This document shows positions 24,352 to 33,741 of a DNA stretch of 53,765 bases, piece by piece (the stretch's first letter is position 1; every line of letters starts with the position of its first letter). Below the pieces are notes generated by a model that did not search any database, had not been told where the DNA came from, and was given only the letters and a program-made list of their open reading frames with translations. The position numbers were made by a program, and so were the translations under genes. Source of the stretch: Rhodothermales bacterium (GTDB lineage: Bacteria > Bacteroidota > Rhodothermia > Rhodothermales > JABDKH01); the NCBI GenBank assembly GCA_013002165.1, contig JABDKO010000162.1, positions 1-53,765 of the forward strand, read 5' to 3'.

Positions 24352-26871
24352 ATGGCAGGAAAGAAGAACAGAAAGAGTAGCAAACTGGAGATCGACATCG
24401 AGCGAGGGAGTTTCTGGAGCTCTTTACCTCATTGGAAGCGGCACGCAATATCCGCGACGGTTCTTGTTGTACTCTCATTTATTTTCTTTGCGCCGGTTCA
24501 TTTCTCGGGCAAATCTCTGGTTGGGGGCGATACGGTCGGGTGGAGGGCCATGGCCGAATCGATGATCGAGTATCGAGAGGCTACGGGCGATGAAGCGTTG
24601 TGGGCGACTAATCCGTTTGGCGGGATGCCCGGGTATCTGATATCCTACCAGCGTGTAATTCCTCAAATCGATGAGGCAGTCACTCTGCTCAGGGGGCTGA
24701 TCTGGCCATCATCGCACCTGATCGTCCTTCTCCTCGGCATGTATCTGGTCGGATTCCTGCTGACACGCAATTCTCTAGCGTCAATTCTCGGGGCTGTCGC
24801 GTTCGGGTTCACAACATACATTCCGGTCTTCCTGGCTGCAGGCCATAACACCAAGTTTGTCACGCTGGCGTTTGCGCCGATTTTCGTTGCCGCCTTTCTG
24901 TACGCGATGAGAAAACCCGGACCACTTGCCGGGGCACTGTTCGGGATTGCGCTTGCCGCAATCCTCCGAGGGGACCACGTTCAAATCGCCTACTATTTTT
25001 CAGTCGTGTGCGGCGTCTGGTGGCTCGTGGAAGCAGTTTCTGCCGTTCGGAAGAAAGAAACGAATGAGCTTGTGAAGGCGACCGGCTGGTTGCTGTTCGG
25101 TTCCGTGCTGGGGTTACTGATGGTAGCTCAACCGTACCTGTCTTTGTGGGAATACAAATCGTTTTCAATTCGCGGCACAGGTGATTTGAGTGCCGGGGCC
25201 TCGTCCGGATTGGACTGGTCGTACGCAATGGCCTGGAGCCAGGGCCGGCTCGAGATGCTGACGCTGCTCATCGCCGATGCAGCCGGCGGAGCTCAAGCTT
25301 ACTGGGGACCAAAGATTTTCACCGGCGGCCCGCATTATTTTGGTGCAGCAGCAATCGTGCTGGCGATCACCGGGATGTTTACAATCCGAAATCGTGCAAC
25401 CCTTGCACTAACTATATCACTCGTTCTGACACTTGTCTTTGCGCTGGGCGAAAACGTCGGATTGGTCAACCGACTGATGTATAACTTCTTTCCGCTCTTC
25501 AACGCATTTCGCGTGCCTGAAACGTGGCTGATAGCCAGTGCTTTTCTTGTTGCAGCACTCGCAGTTGTCGGGTGCGATTACGTCATGAACAAGAGTACCA
25601 GTGTGGATGGCAATCGGTTACTGTACCCGGCTATCGGGCTTTCAGCCTTCCTGCTTGTTCTGCTCGTATCTCACAGTTCGATTTTTTCTTTCGAAAAGCC
25701 TGACGAACGCGTGCGTCTGGAAACCCAGATAGCAGCCCAGAACAGCGTTCCACCGTCGGACCCGCGCGTAGGAGAAGCAGCAGACCAGTATCTGGCTGAG
25801 GCGAAGGTAATACGACAGGAATCCTTCAGGAACGACACAATCAGGTCCCTGCTTGTTACGTTTCTTGTCGGGTTGCTCATTTTCCTCTTTGTCCGGAAGA
25901 AGATTTCTGCACCCGTCCTCGCCGCTGCTGTGATTGTCATTGTGGCGTTCGATTTGACCACGGTGGCACGGCGGTATCTTAACGAGGATCGCCTCACCGG
26001 GTCATCGGACGCCAGACAGCAGGTTCAAGAATTTGAATTTGACCGCTTTATCCAGGATCGAGTATCAGAGGCAGGTGGCCCGGGCCACTTTCGAGTCCTG
26101 TCTCTGGAAGGAGATGTCAATACGACAGCGCGTCCCGCATTCTTTTACGAAACCGTCAACGGATACCACGCAGCGAAACTACAGATATTTCAAGACTACC
26201 TGGACAGTATTCTGTTCGACTCACGGAGGCAACCAACGGGCCTCGGAATGGACCTGCTGGCAATCCGGTATGTAATTTCGCCCGCTCCGCTGCCGGGGAT
26301 GCAACCAGCCTTCGCCGATGAGCAAAGCGGATGGTCGGTACTCGAGAAAAAAGACGTGCTTCCGCGAGCCCGATTTGTATCCAATGTTGTCGTCGAGGAA
26401 GATCCTGCGCGCATACTCGAACGGCTGCAGTCACCCGAGTTCGACATCACTGGTACTGCGATCGTCTCCGGATCGGAAGGTGTCGTTTCAGCACCACTCG
26501 ATTCTACGAGTCTTGCATCGGTGGATCTGTCCTCGTTCGGGCCAAGACGGATTGAGTATAATGTCGAGACTGATAGTGACCGGCTTCTGGTTCTGGCCGA
26601 GGTGTATTATCCAGCGGGATGGAAGGCGTTTGTTGACGATGTTGAGACACAGATTTATCAAACAAATTACCTCCAGAGAGGAATACTCGTGCCGGCAGGC
26701 AGGCACACGGTAAGATTTGATTTTGCTCCGTCCAGTCATCGAACAGGAATACTGATTTCGGGTGTTGGCACACTGATCGCCTATTTGATCGTCATTCTTG
26801 CTCTCGTTCGTTGGTGGCGGGCCCGCTCATATTCTCCGGCAATTGACACTGCTCCAGCGGACGGCGGATGA
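24352..26871 (+). CDS. YfhO-family membrane protein
   Basis: An 839-residue polytopic protein with about a dozen hydrophobic segments from residue 28 onward (HAISATVLVVLSFIFFAPV first) and a soluble C-terminal beta-rich part ending with one last membrane helix. The GGDTVGWR motif in the first loop, TNPFGGMPGY, and the late YYPAGWKAFVDD with a hairpin-like end are typical of YfhO proteins, a GT-C-like group often found in Bacteroidota and linked to cell-surface glycosylation. It begins a tightly packed set with a GT4 enzyme, wecB and a flippase, overlapping the next gene by four bases. A role in transferring a sugar at the membrane is inferred. Confidence 0.85.
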   Translation: MAGKKNRKSSKLEIDIERGSFWSSLPHWKRHAISATVLVVLSFIFFAPVHFSGKSLVGGDTVGWRAMAESMIEYREATGDEALWATNPFGGMPGYLISYQRVIPQIDEAVTLLRGLIWPSSHLIVLLLGMYLVGFLLTRNSLASILGAVAFGFTTYIPVFLAAGHNTKFVTLAFAPIFVAAFLYAMRKPGPLAGALFGIALAAILRGDHVQIAYYFSVVCGVWWLVEAVSAVRKKETNELVKATGWLLFGSVLGLLMVAQPYLSLWEYKSFSIRGTGDLSAGASSGLDWSYAMAWSQGRLEMLTLLIADAAGGAQAYWGPKIFTGGPHYFGAAAIVLAITGMFTIRNRATLALTISLVLTLVFALGENVGLVNRLMYNFFPLFNAFRVPETWLIASAFLVAALAVVGCDYVMNKSTSVDGNRLLYPAIGLSAFLLVLLVSHSSIFSFEKPDERVRLETQIAAQNSVPPSDPRVGEAADQYLAEAKVIRQESFRNDTIRSLLVTFLVGLLIFLFVRKKISAPVLAAAVIVIVAFDLTTVARRYLNEDRLTGSSDARQQVQEFEFDRFIQDRVSEAGGPGHFRVLSLEGDVNTTARPAFFYETVNGYHAAKLQIFQDYLDSILFDSRRQPTGLGMDLLAIRYVISPAPLPGMQPAFADEQSGWSVLEKKDVLPRARFVSNVVVEEDPARILERLQSPEFDITGTAIVSGSEGVVSAPLDSTSLASVDLSSFGPRRIEYNVETDSDRLLVLAEVYYPAGWKAFVDDVETQIYQTNYLQRGILVPAGRHTVRFDFAPSSHRTGILISGVGTLIAYLIVILALVRWWRARSYSPAIDTAPADGG

Positions 26872-28166
26872 GTTTGCCAAAACGCGTTCTATTCATCACA
26901 TACTACTTTCCACCTTCCGGTGGATCGGGCGTTCAACGCCCGGTCAAGTTCGTCAAGTATCTACCGGAGTTCGACTGGCATCCGACTGTTTTAACAGTCT
27001 CGCCGGACAAGGCCGCATACGTCGATCGAGATTCTGCACTGGCCTCAGACATACCAGAGTCCGTCGACGTCATTAGAACATCGTCCTGGGACCCGTACGG
27101 CCTGTATGCCCGGCTACGCGGCTCATCGAGGGGTGATTCGATAGTTATGCACATGTCGCCGGAGGATGATGCAGGATGGAAGGACAGATTATCGTTGTGG
27201 TTTCGAGCAAACCTGTTCATCCCGGACGCTCGCATCGGATGGGTGCCGTACGTTGTTAAGGAAGCTCGCAAACTACATCGCGCAAAAGCATTCGATGCCA
27301 TTGTGACGACCAGTCCACCCCATTCGGTTCACCTTGCCGGGCGCCGCCTTGCCAACAGACTCGAGATTCCATGGCTTGCCGATTTTCGTGATCCATGGAC
27401 AAATATTTTCTATCGTGACTTCCTGCCAACACTCGGGCTCGTCGACCGGTTTGAAAAGAAGCTTGAGCGCAAGATTGTCCAGCGAGCAGACTCGGTAGTT
27501 ACAGTTTCGAAACGCGACCACGAGTTTTATGAGGACCTGCGCGGACGGAGAGTTTCTTTAATACCCAACGGATACGATCCGGATGATATGCCATCACATC
27601 GCTCGGTCAACTCGGGAACGTTTGTTCTCGCACATGTAGGCGTACTGAATGAAACACGAAATCCGGACGCGCTCTGGAAAGCACTGGCAACCTTCGAGGA
27701 TGCAGCCGACTTCCGTCTTGAATTGACCGGCAGGATGGATGACGAAGTATCCGGTGCCGTTCAGGACTTGCCGGTTTCAAAGCTGGTGACGGATAATGTA
27801 TCGCATTCGGAGGCGATCGAGAAAATGTTCGGTTCGAGCTTGCTTTTCTTTGTAGTCAATCGCGGAACCGGAAACGAAAGCATGATACCTGCCAAAGTGT
27901 ACGAGTACCTTGCATCAGGCGTTCGTATACTCGGAATCGGACCAACCGATGGCGATGCCGCCCGCCTGATCGAAGAGACGAGCTCGGGGCAAGTGTTCGA
28001 CTATGGAGATGTCGAAGGAATTCGATCATTTCTCGAGAGCGAAGCAGGTGCGTGGCGGCGCGGGGAGCATCGAGCAGGCTGCTCATCCGAAGACGCATTG
28101 GCGTATAGTCGGCGAGAACTGACAGCAAAGCTTGCGGCAGAGTTAACGTCTATAACATTGGCCTGA
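26868..28166 (+). CDS. Family 4 glycosyltransferase
   Basis: A 432-residue GT-B fold enzyme. The N-terminus VLFITYYFPPSGGSGVQRP is the classic GT4 start with a glycine-rich loop, LADFRDPW is characteristic, and the C-terminal half has a Rossmann domain with IPAKVYEYLASG, the nucleotide-sugar-binding region. It should transfer a sugar from a nucleotide donor to a lipid or glycan acceptor in the cytoplasm. The start overlaps YfhO as ATGA and the stop overlaps the wecB start, which indicates translational coupling in a surface polysaccharide set. The sugar is not predictable. Confidence 0.9.
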   Translation: MSLPKRVLFITYYFPPSGGSGVQRPVKFVKYLPEFDWHPTVLTVSPDKAAYVDRDSALASDIPESVDVIRTSSWDPYGLYARLRGSSRGDSIVMHMSPEDDAGWKDRLSLWFRANLFIPDARIGWVPYVVKEARKLHRAKAFDAIVTTSPPHSVHLAGRRLANRLEIPWLADFRDPWTNIFYRDFLPTLGLVDRFEKKLERKIVQRADSVVTVSKRDHEFYEDLRGRRVSLIPNGYDPDDMPSHRSVNSGTFVLAHVGVLNETRNPDALWKALATFEDAADFRLELTGRMDDEVSGAVQDLPVSKLVTDNVSHSEAIEKMFGSSLLFFVVNRGTGNESMIPAKVYEYLASGVRILGIGPTDGDAARLIEETSSGQVFDYGDVEGIRSFLESEAGAWRRGEHRAGCSSEDALAYSRRELTAKLAAELTSITLA

Positions 28167-29218
28167 TGAGAATCTGTACCGTTGTTGGAGCCCGCCCGCA
28201 GTTCGTCAAAGCATGGGTCGTGTCGCAGGCTCTCGAGGAAGCTGGAATTCAAGAATATCTGGTCCATACAGGCCAGCACTACGACTATGAGATGAGCCAG
28301 GTCTTCTTCAGCGAGTTAGGTTTACGATCGCCCGACGTGAATCTGGGTGTTGGTTCGGCATCACAGGCAGTACAAACTGCGCGGATGATGACTGCCATAG
28401 AAGATGTGCTGCAAACCAGTGAAGGTCTCGAAGGTGTACTTGTATACGGTGACACAAATAGCACACTCGCAGCCTCGATGGCTGCAGTCAAGCTCGGCAT
28501 GCCGTTGTTTCATGTAGAGGCGGGTCTTCGATCCTACAACAGAAAGATGCCCGAAGAGATCAACAGGGTCGTTACTGACCGGTTAGCAACGCTCCTGTTT
28601 TGTCCCACACATACGTCTATTACAAACCTTGAGTCAGAGGGAATCACGAACGGAGTTGTTTTCACAGGTGACGTGATGTTTGAGGGGGTCCGGCGGATGT
28701 CCGATAGTAAGCAGAAATCGAAGGGTAGGGGACAATTGTCAAACATCCCTTCAGAGTTCATACTTGCCACCGTTCACAGGCCCTCGAATGTCGACGACAC
28801 CGCAACACTTTCAGAAATATTGTCAGCTCTCGGAGATTCAGGGCTGCCCGTCGTCTTTCCGGTTCATCCTCGGACGGCACACCAACTGGAAGGATTACCT
28901 ATGCCGGAGAATGTAATCGTTGTGCCGCCAGTGGGGTATGGCGACATGATCGGTCTTATCCACAGGGCACAGACCGTAATCACTGATTCGGGCGGCGTAC
29001 AGAAGGAGGCATTCTGGCTGGCTACTCCGTGTATTACACTCAGGGATGAGACGGAATGGAAAGAAACGCTTCGCGGTGGCTGGAACCAACTGGCGGGCGC
29101 ACGGAAAGAACGTATTCTGAGTGCACTCAAAAACCGCCCGACAGGCGAACCCGAGATTGATGATCCAGGGAACGCTTCTGCGATAATCTCGGAATCAATT
29201 CTTGGTAGAGCGAACTGA
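28166..29218 (+). CDS. wecB: Non-hydrolysing UDP-N-acetylglucosamine 2-epimerase
   Basis: A 350-residue enzyme that converts UDP-GlcNAc to UDP-ManNAc for surface glycans. Family landmarks are all present: VGARPQFVKAW at the start, YGDTNSTLAAS, HVEAGLRSYNRKMPEE, TVHRPSN, and TDSGGVQKEAFWL followed by ETEW. It overlaps its neighbours by one base on each side (TGATG). It supplies a precursor to the adjoining glycosyltransferase and flippase. A dehydrogenase that would give ManNAcA is not in the window. Confidence 0.95.
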   Translation: MRICTVVGARPQFVKAWVVSQALEEAGIQEYLVHTGQHYDYEMSQVFFSELGLRSPDVNLGVGSASQAVQTARMMTAIEDVLQTSEGLEGVLVYGDTNSTLAASMAAVKLGMPLFHVEAGLRSYNRKMPEEINRVVTDRLATLLFCPTHTSITNLESEGITNGVVFTGDVMFEGVRRMSDSKQKSKGRGQLSNIPSEFILATVHRPSNVDDTATLSEILSALGDSGLPVVFPVHPRTAHQLEGLPMPENVIVVPPVGYGDMIGLIHRAQTVITDSGGVQKEAFWLATPCITLRDETEWKETLRGGWNQLAGARKERILSALKNRPTGEPEIDDPGNASAIISESILGRAN

Positions 29219-30705
29219 TGATGGCGCAATCTTCAGGCCAGGAGCCCAAACAGTCAAATTTTTTCCGGCGAGTCGTTTCGCAGAGTGGGATCTACGCTGT
29301 TGGCAGCATGCTGCTGAAGGCAGCAGGCGTTCTGCTTGCTCCGATCTATCTGAATCCCCGATACCTGCTGGAAGTAGAGTTTGGTACGTTCGCCCTTCTG
29401 GAAGTCACGGGACAACTTTCGATTCTCGTCATTGGTCTCGGACTGCATGCGGCACTGATGAAATTCATGGCAGACAGTAATCATGACGAGGACCATGATG
29501 TCATTCCATTCACTGTACTGCTAACAATAATAGGCTCGTCGGTTGCGTTTTGCAGCCTGCTGTACTTTGCTGCTCCCTTGATTGCGGGTTCACTTCTCGG
29601 AGGTGCAAATCGCACAGCCATCTTCAGGCTCTTTCTGATATATATCGCCATAAAGTCGACGTTGATTGTTCCGTACACCTTGATGCGGTTCAGGGAAAAG
29701 GCCGTACTATACGTAATCGCATCTGTCTCAGAGATCGGCGTTCTCGTCATTGCGGTGTACGTTCTGCTGGTGCAGCAGGGAATGGGATTAGAGGGTCTCG
29801 TTCTATCTTACATCATTTCGTCGGCGGTCACGGTCTTGATACTGATGCCACCCGCCCTTCTTGGCATTAGACTAAAGTATAGCACGCGTGTGGCGCGGGC
29901 GCTGGTGCGGTTCGGGTTTCCACTGGCGATCGGCGGCTTGGCCATTCCGATTCTCCATGCCGGCGACCGATATATCATAGAGTGGCTGCTTGATACGGGA
30001 TCTGTTGCGGTATATACGTGGGGCTCCAGAATCGCCTCGATTTTGAACATGATATTCGTGCAGAGCTTCAATCTTGCCTTCATGGTAATCGGCCTCAAGA
30101 GTATTGGAGATGGGGAGGGAGACTTTTCGTTGCATAGACGGACAGCTCGTCATTTTGCCGCTGGTGCGTCATGGTGTGCCCTTGCCCTGGCAGTACTGGC
30201 GGGGGACATCACACGAATTCTCGGTGCAGGAGAGGTCTACTTTGCGTCTACTGTTCTTGTCTATCCGCTGTCACTCGGCTATTTGATCTACGGAATCCAC
30301 GTCATACAGATAAACGCTCTGTATGCCCGAAGCAAGACGGTAGCCATCGGTTCATTTGTGGTTCTCGCAACGGTAGCCAACATTATTATGAATGTTCTCC
30401 TGATTCCAGTCATGGGGATTTCCGGTGCCGCTTTGGCAACTGTGGCGTCCTACTCCTTGCTGGCTCTGATGACCTATTTTTATTCGCAGCGGATCGTTTC
30501 GATTGACTATGACTGGTTTGCTGTAGCTCGCTGCATCGGAGGCTCGCTGCTTCTTTTCATGCTATGGTGGAATCTGGCGCCCGATTCCCTGATAGTTCGC
30601 ATTGCAATCGTACTTGTCTATGCTCCCGTTCTCCTTGTTTTACGCGTGTATTCGCGTGCTGAGGTCAAAACCGGTATGCAGGTAGCACGAAATCTGATGA
30701 GATGA
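29218..30705 (+). CDS. Lipid-linked oligosaccharide flippase (Wzx-like)
   Basis: A 495-residue integral membrane protein with about 14 hydrophobic segments. The N-terminus (VSQSGIYAVGSMLLKAAGVLLAPIY) and the middle (VRFGFPLAIGGLAIPILHAGDRYII) match the polysaccharide biosynthesis flippase family in the MOP superfamily. It would move lipid-linked glycans made by the preceding genes across the inner membrane. ATG at 29218 overlaps the wecB stop by one base; ATG at 29221 is also possible. It ends the four-gene glycan block; no polymerase or ligase gene is obvious except perhaps the YfhO protein. Confidence 0.9.
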   Translation: MMAQSSGQEPKQSNFFRRVVSQSGIYAVGSMLLKAAGVLLAPIYLNPRYLLEVEFGTFALLEVTGQLSILVIGLGLHAALMKFMADSNHDEDHDVIPFTVLLTIIGSSVAFCSLLYFAAPLIAGSLLGGANRTAIFRLFLIYIAIKSTLIVPYTLMRFREKAVLYVIASVSEIGVLVIAVYVLLVQQGMGLEGLVLSYIISSAVTVLILMPPALLGIRLKYSTRVARALVRFGFPLAIGGLAIPILHAGDRYIIEWLLDTGSVAVYTWGSRIASILNMIFVQSFNLAFMVIGLKSIGDGEGDFSLHRRTARHFAAGASWCALALAVLAGDITRILGAGEVYFASTVLVYPLSLGYLIYGIHVIQINALYARSKTVAIGSFVVLATVANIIMNVLLIPVMGISGAALATVASYSLLALMTYFYSQRIVSIDYDWFAVARCIGGSLLLFMLWWNLAPDSLIVRIAIVLVYAPVLLVLRVYSRAEVKTGMQVARNLMR

Positions 30706-30707
30706 GC

Positions 30708-30725
30708 CACGGAGCGTGCTCCGTG
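30708..30725. other. Hairpin after the flippase gene
   Basis: CACGGAGC and GCTCCGTG form a perfect 8-base stem with a two-base loop, right after the flippase stop at 30705. No T-run follows, so it is either a weak terminator or an mRNA 3' end stabiliser. Confidence 0.45.
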
Positions 30726-30737
30726 ATTGGTTCTATG

Positions 30738-30767
30738 TTGACAAAGCGGCTGGCATGCGTCTATATT
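30738..30767 (+). promoter_or_regulatory. Candidate sigma70-like promoter for the microcompartment genes
   Basis: A perfect TTGACA (30738-30743) and TATATT (30762-30767) are 18 bases apart, 69 bases before the ATG at 30836. It lies in the short gap after the glycan block, so the shell genes are likely a separate transcription unit. Confidence 0.55.
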
Positions 30768-30835
30768 TCAAAGTCGGTGCAATGCACGGTGTCGACGGAA
30801 ACAGACTGGACTATTCCCCAAATTGACTGCATCAA

Positions 30836-31126
30836 ATGGCTGAAGATTACGGAATCGCTTTAGGTATGGTAGAAACGCGCGGATTGGTAGGCGCGATCGA
30901 GGCTGCTGACGCCATGGTTAAAGCAGCTCGTGTTCGCCTCGTTGGCAAAGAAAAAATCGGCGGTGGATACGTTACGGTCATGGTACGCGGAGATGTCGGT
31001 GCCGTTAAGGCGGCAACGGACGCAGGTGCTGCGGCGGCTGAAAGAGTCGGCGAGCTTGTTTCCGTCCACGTAATTCCGCGTCCGCATAGTGACGTTGAGC
31101 ACATCTTGCCGGCGCTCGGAAACTAG
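30836..31126 (+). CDS. Bacterial microcompartment hexameric shell protein (BMC-H)
   Basis: A 96-residue protein almost identical in pattern to PduA and EutM along its whole length: [20 protein letters not shown], the edge Lys in MVKAA, the pore loop [26 protein letters not shown], and [10 protein letters not shown]. Such proteins form flat hexamers that tile the shell of a metabolic microcompartment, with a small central pore for metabolites. A tandem second shell gene follows 58 bases later. No pentamer (EutN/CcmL) gene or signature enzyme is in the window, so the cargo cannot be inferred here. Confidence 0.97.
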   Translation: MAEDYGIALGMVETRGLVGAIEAADAMVKAARVRLVGKEKIGGGYVTVMVRGDVGAVKAATDAGAAAAERVGELVSVHVIPRPHSDVEHILPALGN

Positions 31127-31184
31127 TTTCAGTTCTTCCATGCCGTAAACGCGTGAGCGTCACTGCTGGAGAACCGACAACAGA

Positions 31185-31658
31185 ATGGCGCAATTTTCAG
31201 AAACAGCATTAGGTCTTCTTGAGACCCGGGGATTGGTGGCTGCTATTGAGGCAGCTGATGCCATGATGAAGACCGCTGACGTAGAGCTCCAGAGAGTCGA
31301 ACAGACCGTTGCCGCGCTCATCACGATTCATATTCGCGGCGAAGTCGCAGCAGTCAAAGCCGCTATTGATGCGGGGGCAGCGGCGGCTGAACGGGTTGGC
31401 GAGCTCGTGTCGGCACATGTTATCGCCAGGCCCGCGGACGAGGTCGAGAATTTTATTCTGGATGATTATTCGCCGACTGATGTACCTGATGGCTCACCCG
31501 CCGAAGTTCGTCCAAAGGGGGCTGAACTCGAATCGATGACAGTCAGAGACTTGCGAAGCCTCGCGCGGCAGGTTGAAGACTTTCCAATTCAGGGTCGATT
31601 GATAGACCGCGCTAATAAAGCCGAACTCCTCAAGTATATTCGAGAACTTGACGATTAG
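31185..31658 (+). CDS. BMC shell protein with a Rho-N/SAP-like C-terminal extension
   Basis: A 157-residue protein. Residues 1-90 are a BMC domain ([45 protein letters not shown]) but the pore loop reads EQTVAAL instead of the glycine-rich EKIGGG of its neighbour, so the pore should differ. An acidic Pro-rich linker follows, and then a short helical domain from about residue 114 with MTVRDLRSLARQ and ANKAELLKYIREL, the pattern of Rho-N or SAP-like helices that often bind nucleic acid. EutK of the ethanolamine system likewise joins a BMC domain to a nucleic-acid-binding-like tail. The tail's function is an inference; it could also bind cargo or another shell protein. Confidence 0.88.
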   Translation: MAQFSETALGLLETRGLVAAIEAADAMMKTADVELQRVEQTVAALITIHIRGEVAAVKAAIDAGAAAAERVGELVSAHVIARPADEVENFILDDYSPTDVPDGSPAEVRPKGAELESMTVRDLRSLARQVEDFPIQGRLIDRANKAELLKYIRELDD

Positions 31659-31733
31659 ATGATTAGTACACTGTGTATCTACTTTAGCCGGGCAATCAAG
31701 CAGCCGGAAGTAGTTTGATACGGATGATCATCA

Positions 31734-32723
31734 ATGAGTCTTCGCGAAAACATTCTTACTCGACTCTCATCAGCAATTGCGAAGCTGTCATCCTCGGAGA
31801 AGTCAACTGATTCGGGCGAAGTTGGCGGCGGAGTAATCGCGATTTGCCTGCTCGTCTCCGGCTTGCTATGGTTTGCATTCAGTATGCAGGAAAGCTACCC
31901 CCTGGTCATGAACTTCCCGACCGAGGTAATCAATCTTGACGATGACAAGGTACTGGCAACTCTGCCGCCGTCAACTGTACGGGTGCAAATCGTCGGAGAA
32001 GGGGTCTCGCTATTTCAGGTCTACTACAATCCTCCGACAATCTCACTGGACGCGTCGCAACCGGAGATTGATATTGAAGCAGCGGCATTGAGCCTGTCAA
32101 GCAGTGTCAGGGTCGAATCGGTGACCCCGAAGTCATACATCCCGATTGTAGAACAAAAGAAAACCAGACGAGTGCCGGTGCGGTTGGATGCCGACATCAC
32201 ACTGCCGGAGTCCTTCGAGTTCACGGATCTCCCCAGGCTGATACCGGATTCCGTGGATGTAACCGGTGGCGCCTCAATAATCGACAGCCTTCAATACTGG
32301 CCTACAGAACCAGTTGATGCTGTTGGTGTACGAGATTCAATTTCCATTTCCGTTGCACTGAAGGATACCCTGTCGGGGATTACCGAAGTCAGTACGTCAC
32401 AGGTTACTCTGCTGGCTGTTGCCAGAGAGTTCACCGGTGGGCAGGTGACTGTCGATGTGGACGTCCGTGGTGCGCCATCGGACAAGAAACTCGTTACTCT
32501 GGATCCGTCCACGATCACGATTCGGTTTAGAGTCCTGCTGGAGCAGTTCAACACGGCACTTCAGTCGGGTCAGTTCTCCGCGACAGTCAACTATAACGAA
32601 ATCAGATCGGACACTACTGGAAGCGTACGCCCATACCTGTCACTTCCACCGAATCTTGAGCTTCGCGACGTAGATTATTTTCCCGAGACCCTTCGCTACT
32701 ATAATTACCTCTCGACAGAGTAG
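31734..32723 (+). CDS. YbbR-like domain protein
   Basis: A 329-residue protein with one N-terminal membrane helix (about residues 31-52, GGVIAICLLVSGLLWFAFSM) and an extracytoplasmic part built from YbbR-like repeats, seen as PSTVRVQIVGEG, RRVPVRLDADITLP and DPSTITIRFRV. In Firmicutes, YbbR/CdaR regulates the diadenylate cyclase CdaA. Here no cdaA or glmM gene lies next to it, so such a role is not supported by context. The gene starts 75 bases after the second shell gene and could share its transcript. Confidence 0.82.
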   Translation: MSLRENILTRLSSAIAKLSSSEKSTDSGEVGGGVIAICLLVSGLLWFAFSMQESYPLVMNFPTEVINLDDDKVLATLPPSTVRVQIVGEGVSLFQVYYNPPTISLDASQPEIDIEAAALSLSSSVRVESVTPKSYIPIVEQKKTRRVPVRLDADITLPESFEFTDLPRLIPDSVDVTGGASIIDSLQYWPTEPVDAVGVRDSISISVALKDTLSGITEVSTSQVTLLAVAREFTGGQVTVDVDVRGAPSDKKLVTLDPSTITIRFRVLLEQFNTALQSGQFSATVNYNEIRSDTTGSVRPYLSLPPNLELRDVDYFPETLRYYNYLSTE

Positions 32724-32751
32724 CGCCTTTGCCTCTATCCTGACCTCTCAC

Positions 32752-33636
32752 TTGTCCGAGCTTCCACTTCAAGGTTATTTATTTCTGCTGCTTTCGGCTG
32801 CATGCAGTCTCGGTATCGGCGTCATTTTCAAAGTGGCAGCTGTAAAGTCAATCGATTCTTCGTTTCTGATCGGGACTAACTACGTCGTCGCATCGATCGT
32901 TGGACTAGTGATTGCCGGTAGAGATTTTGGGATTGCAGCTACCGATCCGGTCCTGCTGCTGGTTTCATCAGCCACAGGTGTTCTTTTTATCGGCGGATTC
33001 TACGCGATGGCATACGCCACCCGGGTCGCGGGTGTGGCACTGACACTTAGTTCGTGGCGGATGTCCGTCATCCTTCCCTTCATGGCGTCGTGGCTGGTCT
33101 GGTCGGAGGTACCCTCCGCCTGGCAGCTGGTCGGACTGGCATTAGCTGTTGTTGCATTTCTGCTGATATCAAATGCGGGAGCGGGACTTGAGGGACAAAA
33201 CAGAAAGTCCATTGGAGCATTGCTACTCGTTTTCGGGCTTGGAGGGACGGTAGATACGATTCTGAAATTCATCAATGAATCGCTCCAGATCGACACGGAT
33301 TCGATGGTAGTGACGTGCCTGATCTTCGGGACCGCGGCGGTCGTCATGTCGTTCGTACTCTCGATCAGAAAGTTGAAAGGGGCCGCAATAGATCCAAGGT
33401 CCGCTCTGGCACCCGGAGCTATTCTAGGTTTGCTTAATCTGGGCACGATTATTTTTCTTCTCGAAGCTTTGCAGTCACTTCCGGGGACGGTGGTTTTTCC
33501 AGCCGTCAACGTTTCGATTGTTGTTGGCGCGGCACTGGTTGGGACGTTGATCTGGGATGAGGAGTTGAGTCGAGCCGCCAGGCTTGGTGTTCTTGTCGCC
33601 ATTGGTGCCCTTTTGCTGCTGACAATCGGCTCTTGA
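32752..33636 (+). CDS. EamA/DMT-superfamily transporter
   Basis: A 294-residue membrane protein with about ten hydrophobic helices in two halves, each with an EamA-like pattern (first half ending VGLALAVVAFLLIS, second half ending LGVLVAIGALLLLTIG). Drug/metabolite transporters of this type export or import small metabolites or nucleotide sugars; the substrate is not predictable. The start is a TTG at 32752, 28 bases after the YbbR gene; no ATG is available in a sensible place. Confidence 0.85.
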   Translation: MSELPLQGYLFLLLSAACSLGIGVIFKVAAVKSIDSSFLIGTNYVVASIVGLVIAGRDFGIAATDPVLLLVSSATGVLFIGGFYAMAYATRVAGVALTLSSWRMSVILPFMASWLVWSEVPSAWQLVGLALAVVAFLLISNAGAGLEGQNRKSIGALLLVFGLGGTVDTILKFINESLQIDTDSMVVTCLIFGTAAVVMSFVLSIRKLKGAAIDPRSALAPGAILGLLNLGTIIFLLEALQSLPGTVVFPAVNVSIVVGAALVGTLIWDEELSRAARLGVLVAIGALLLLTIGS

Positions 33637-33741
33637 GACCATTCTCGCCGAACTTTCAAAAAAAAGTGAAACCACGACTACCCGGGTTCGTTACTGAAGT
33701 CGTGCAACCGGTCCGAACTACTTCTCTGACGCGAAATACGA

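Noticed and set aside
33000-33659. A 219-codon minus-strand frame opposite the DMT transporter
   Set aside because: The plus-strand protein has regular membrane helices; the minus product is Ser/Thr/Pro-rich, as expected of an antisense shadow.
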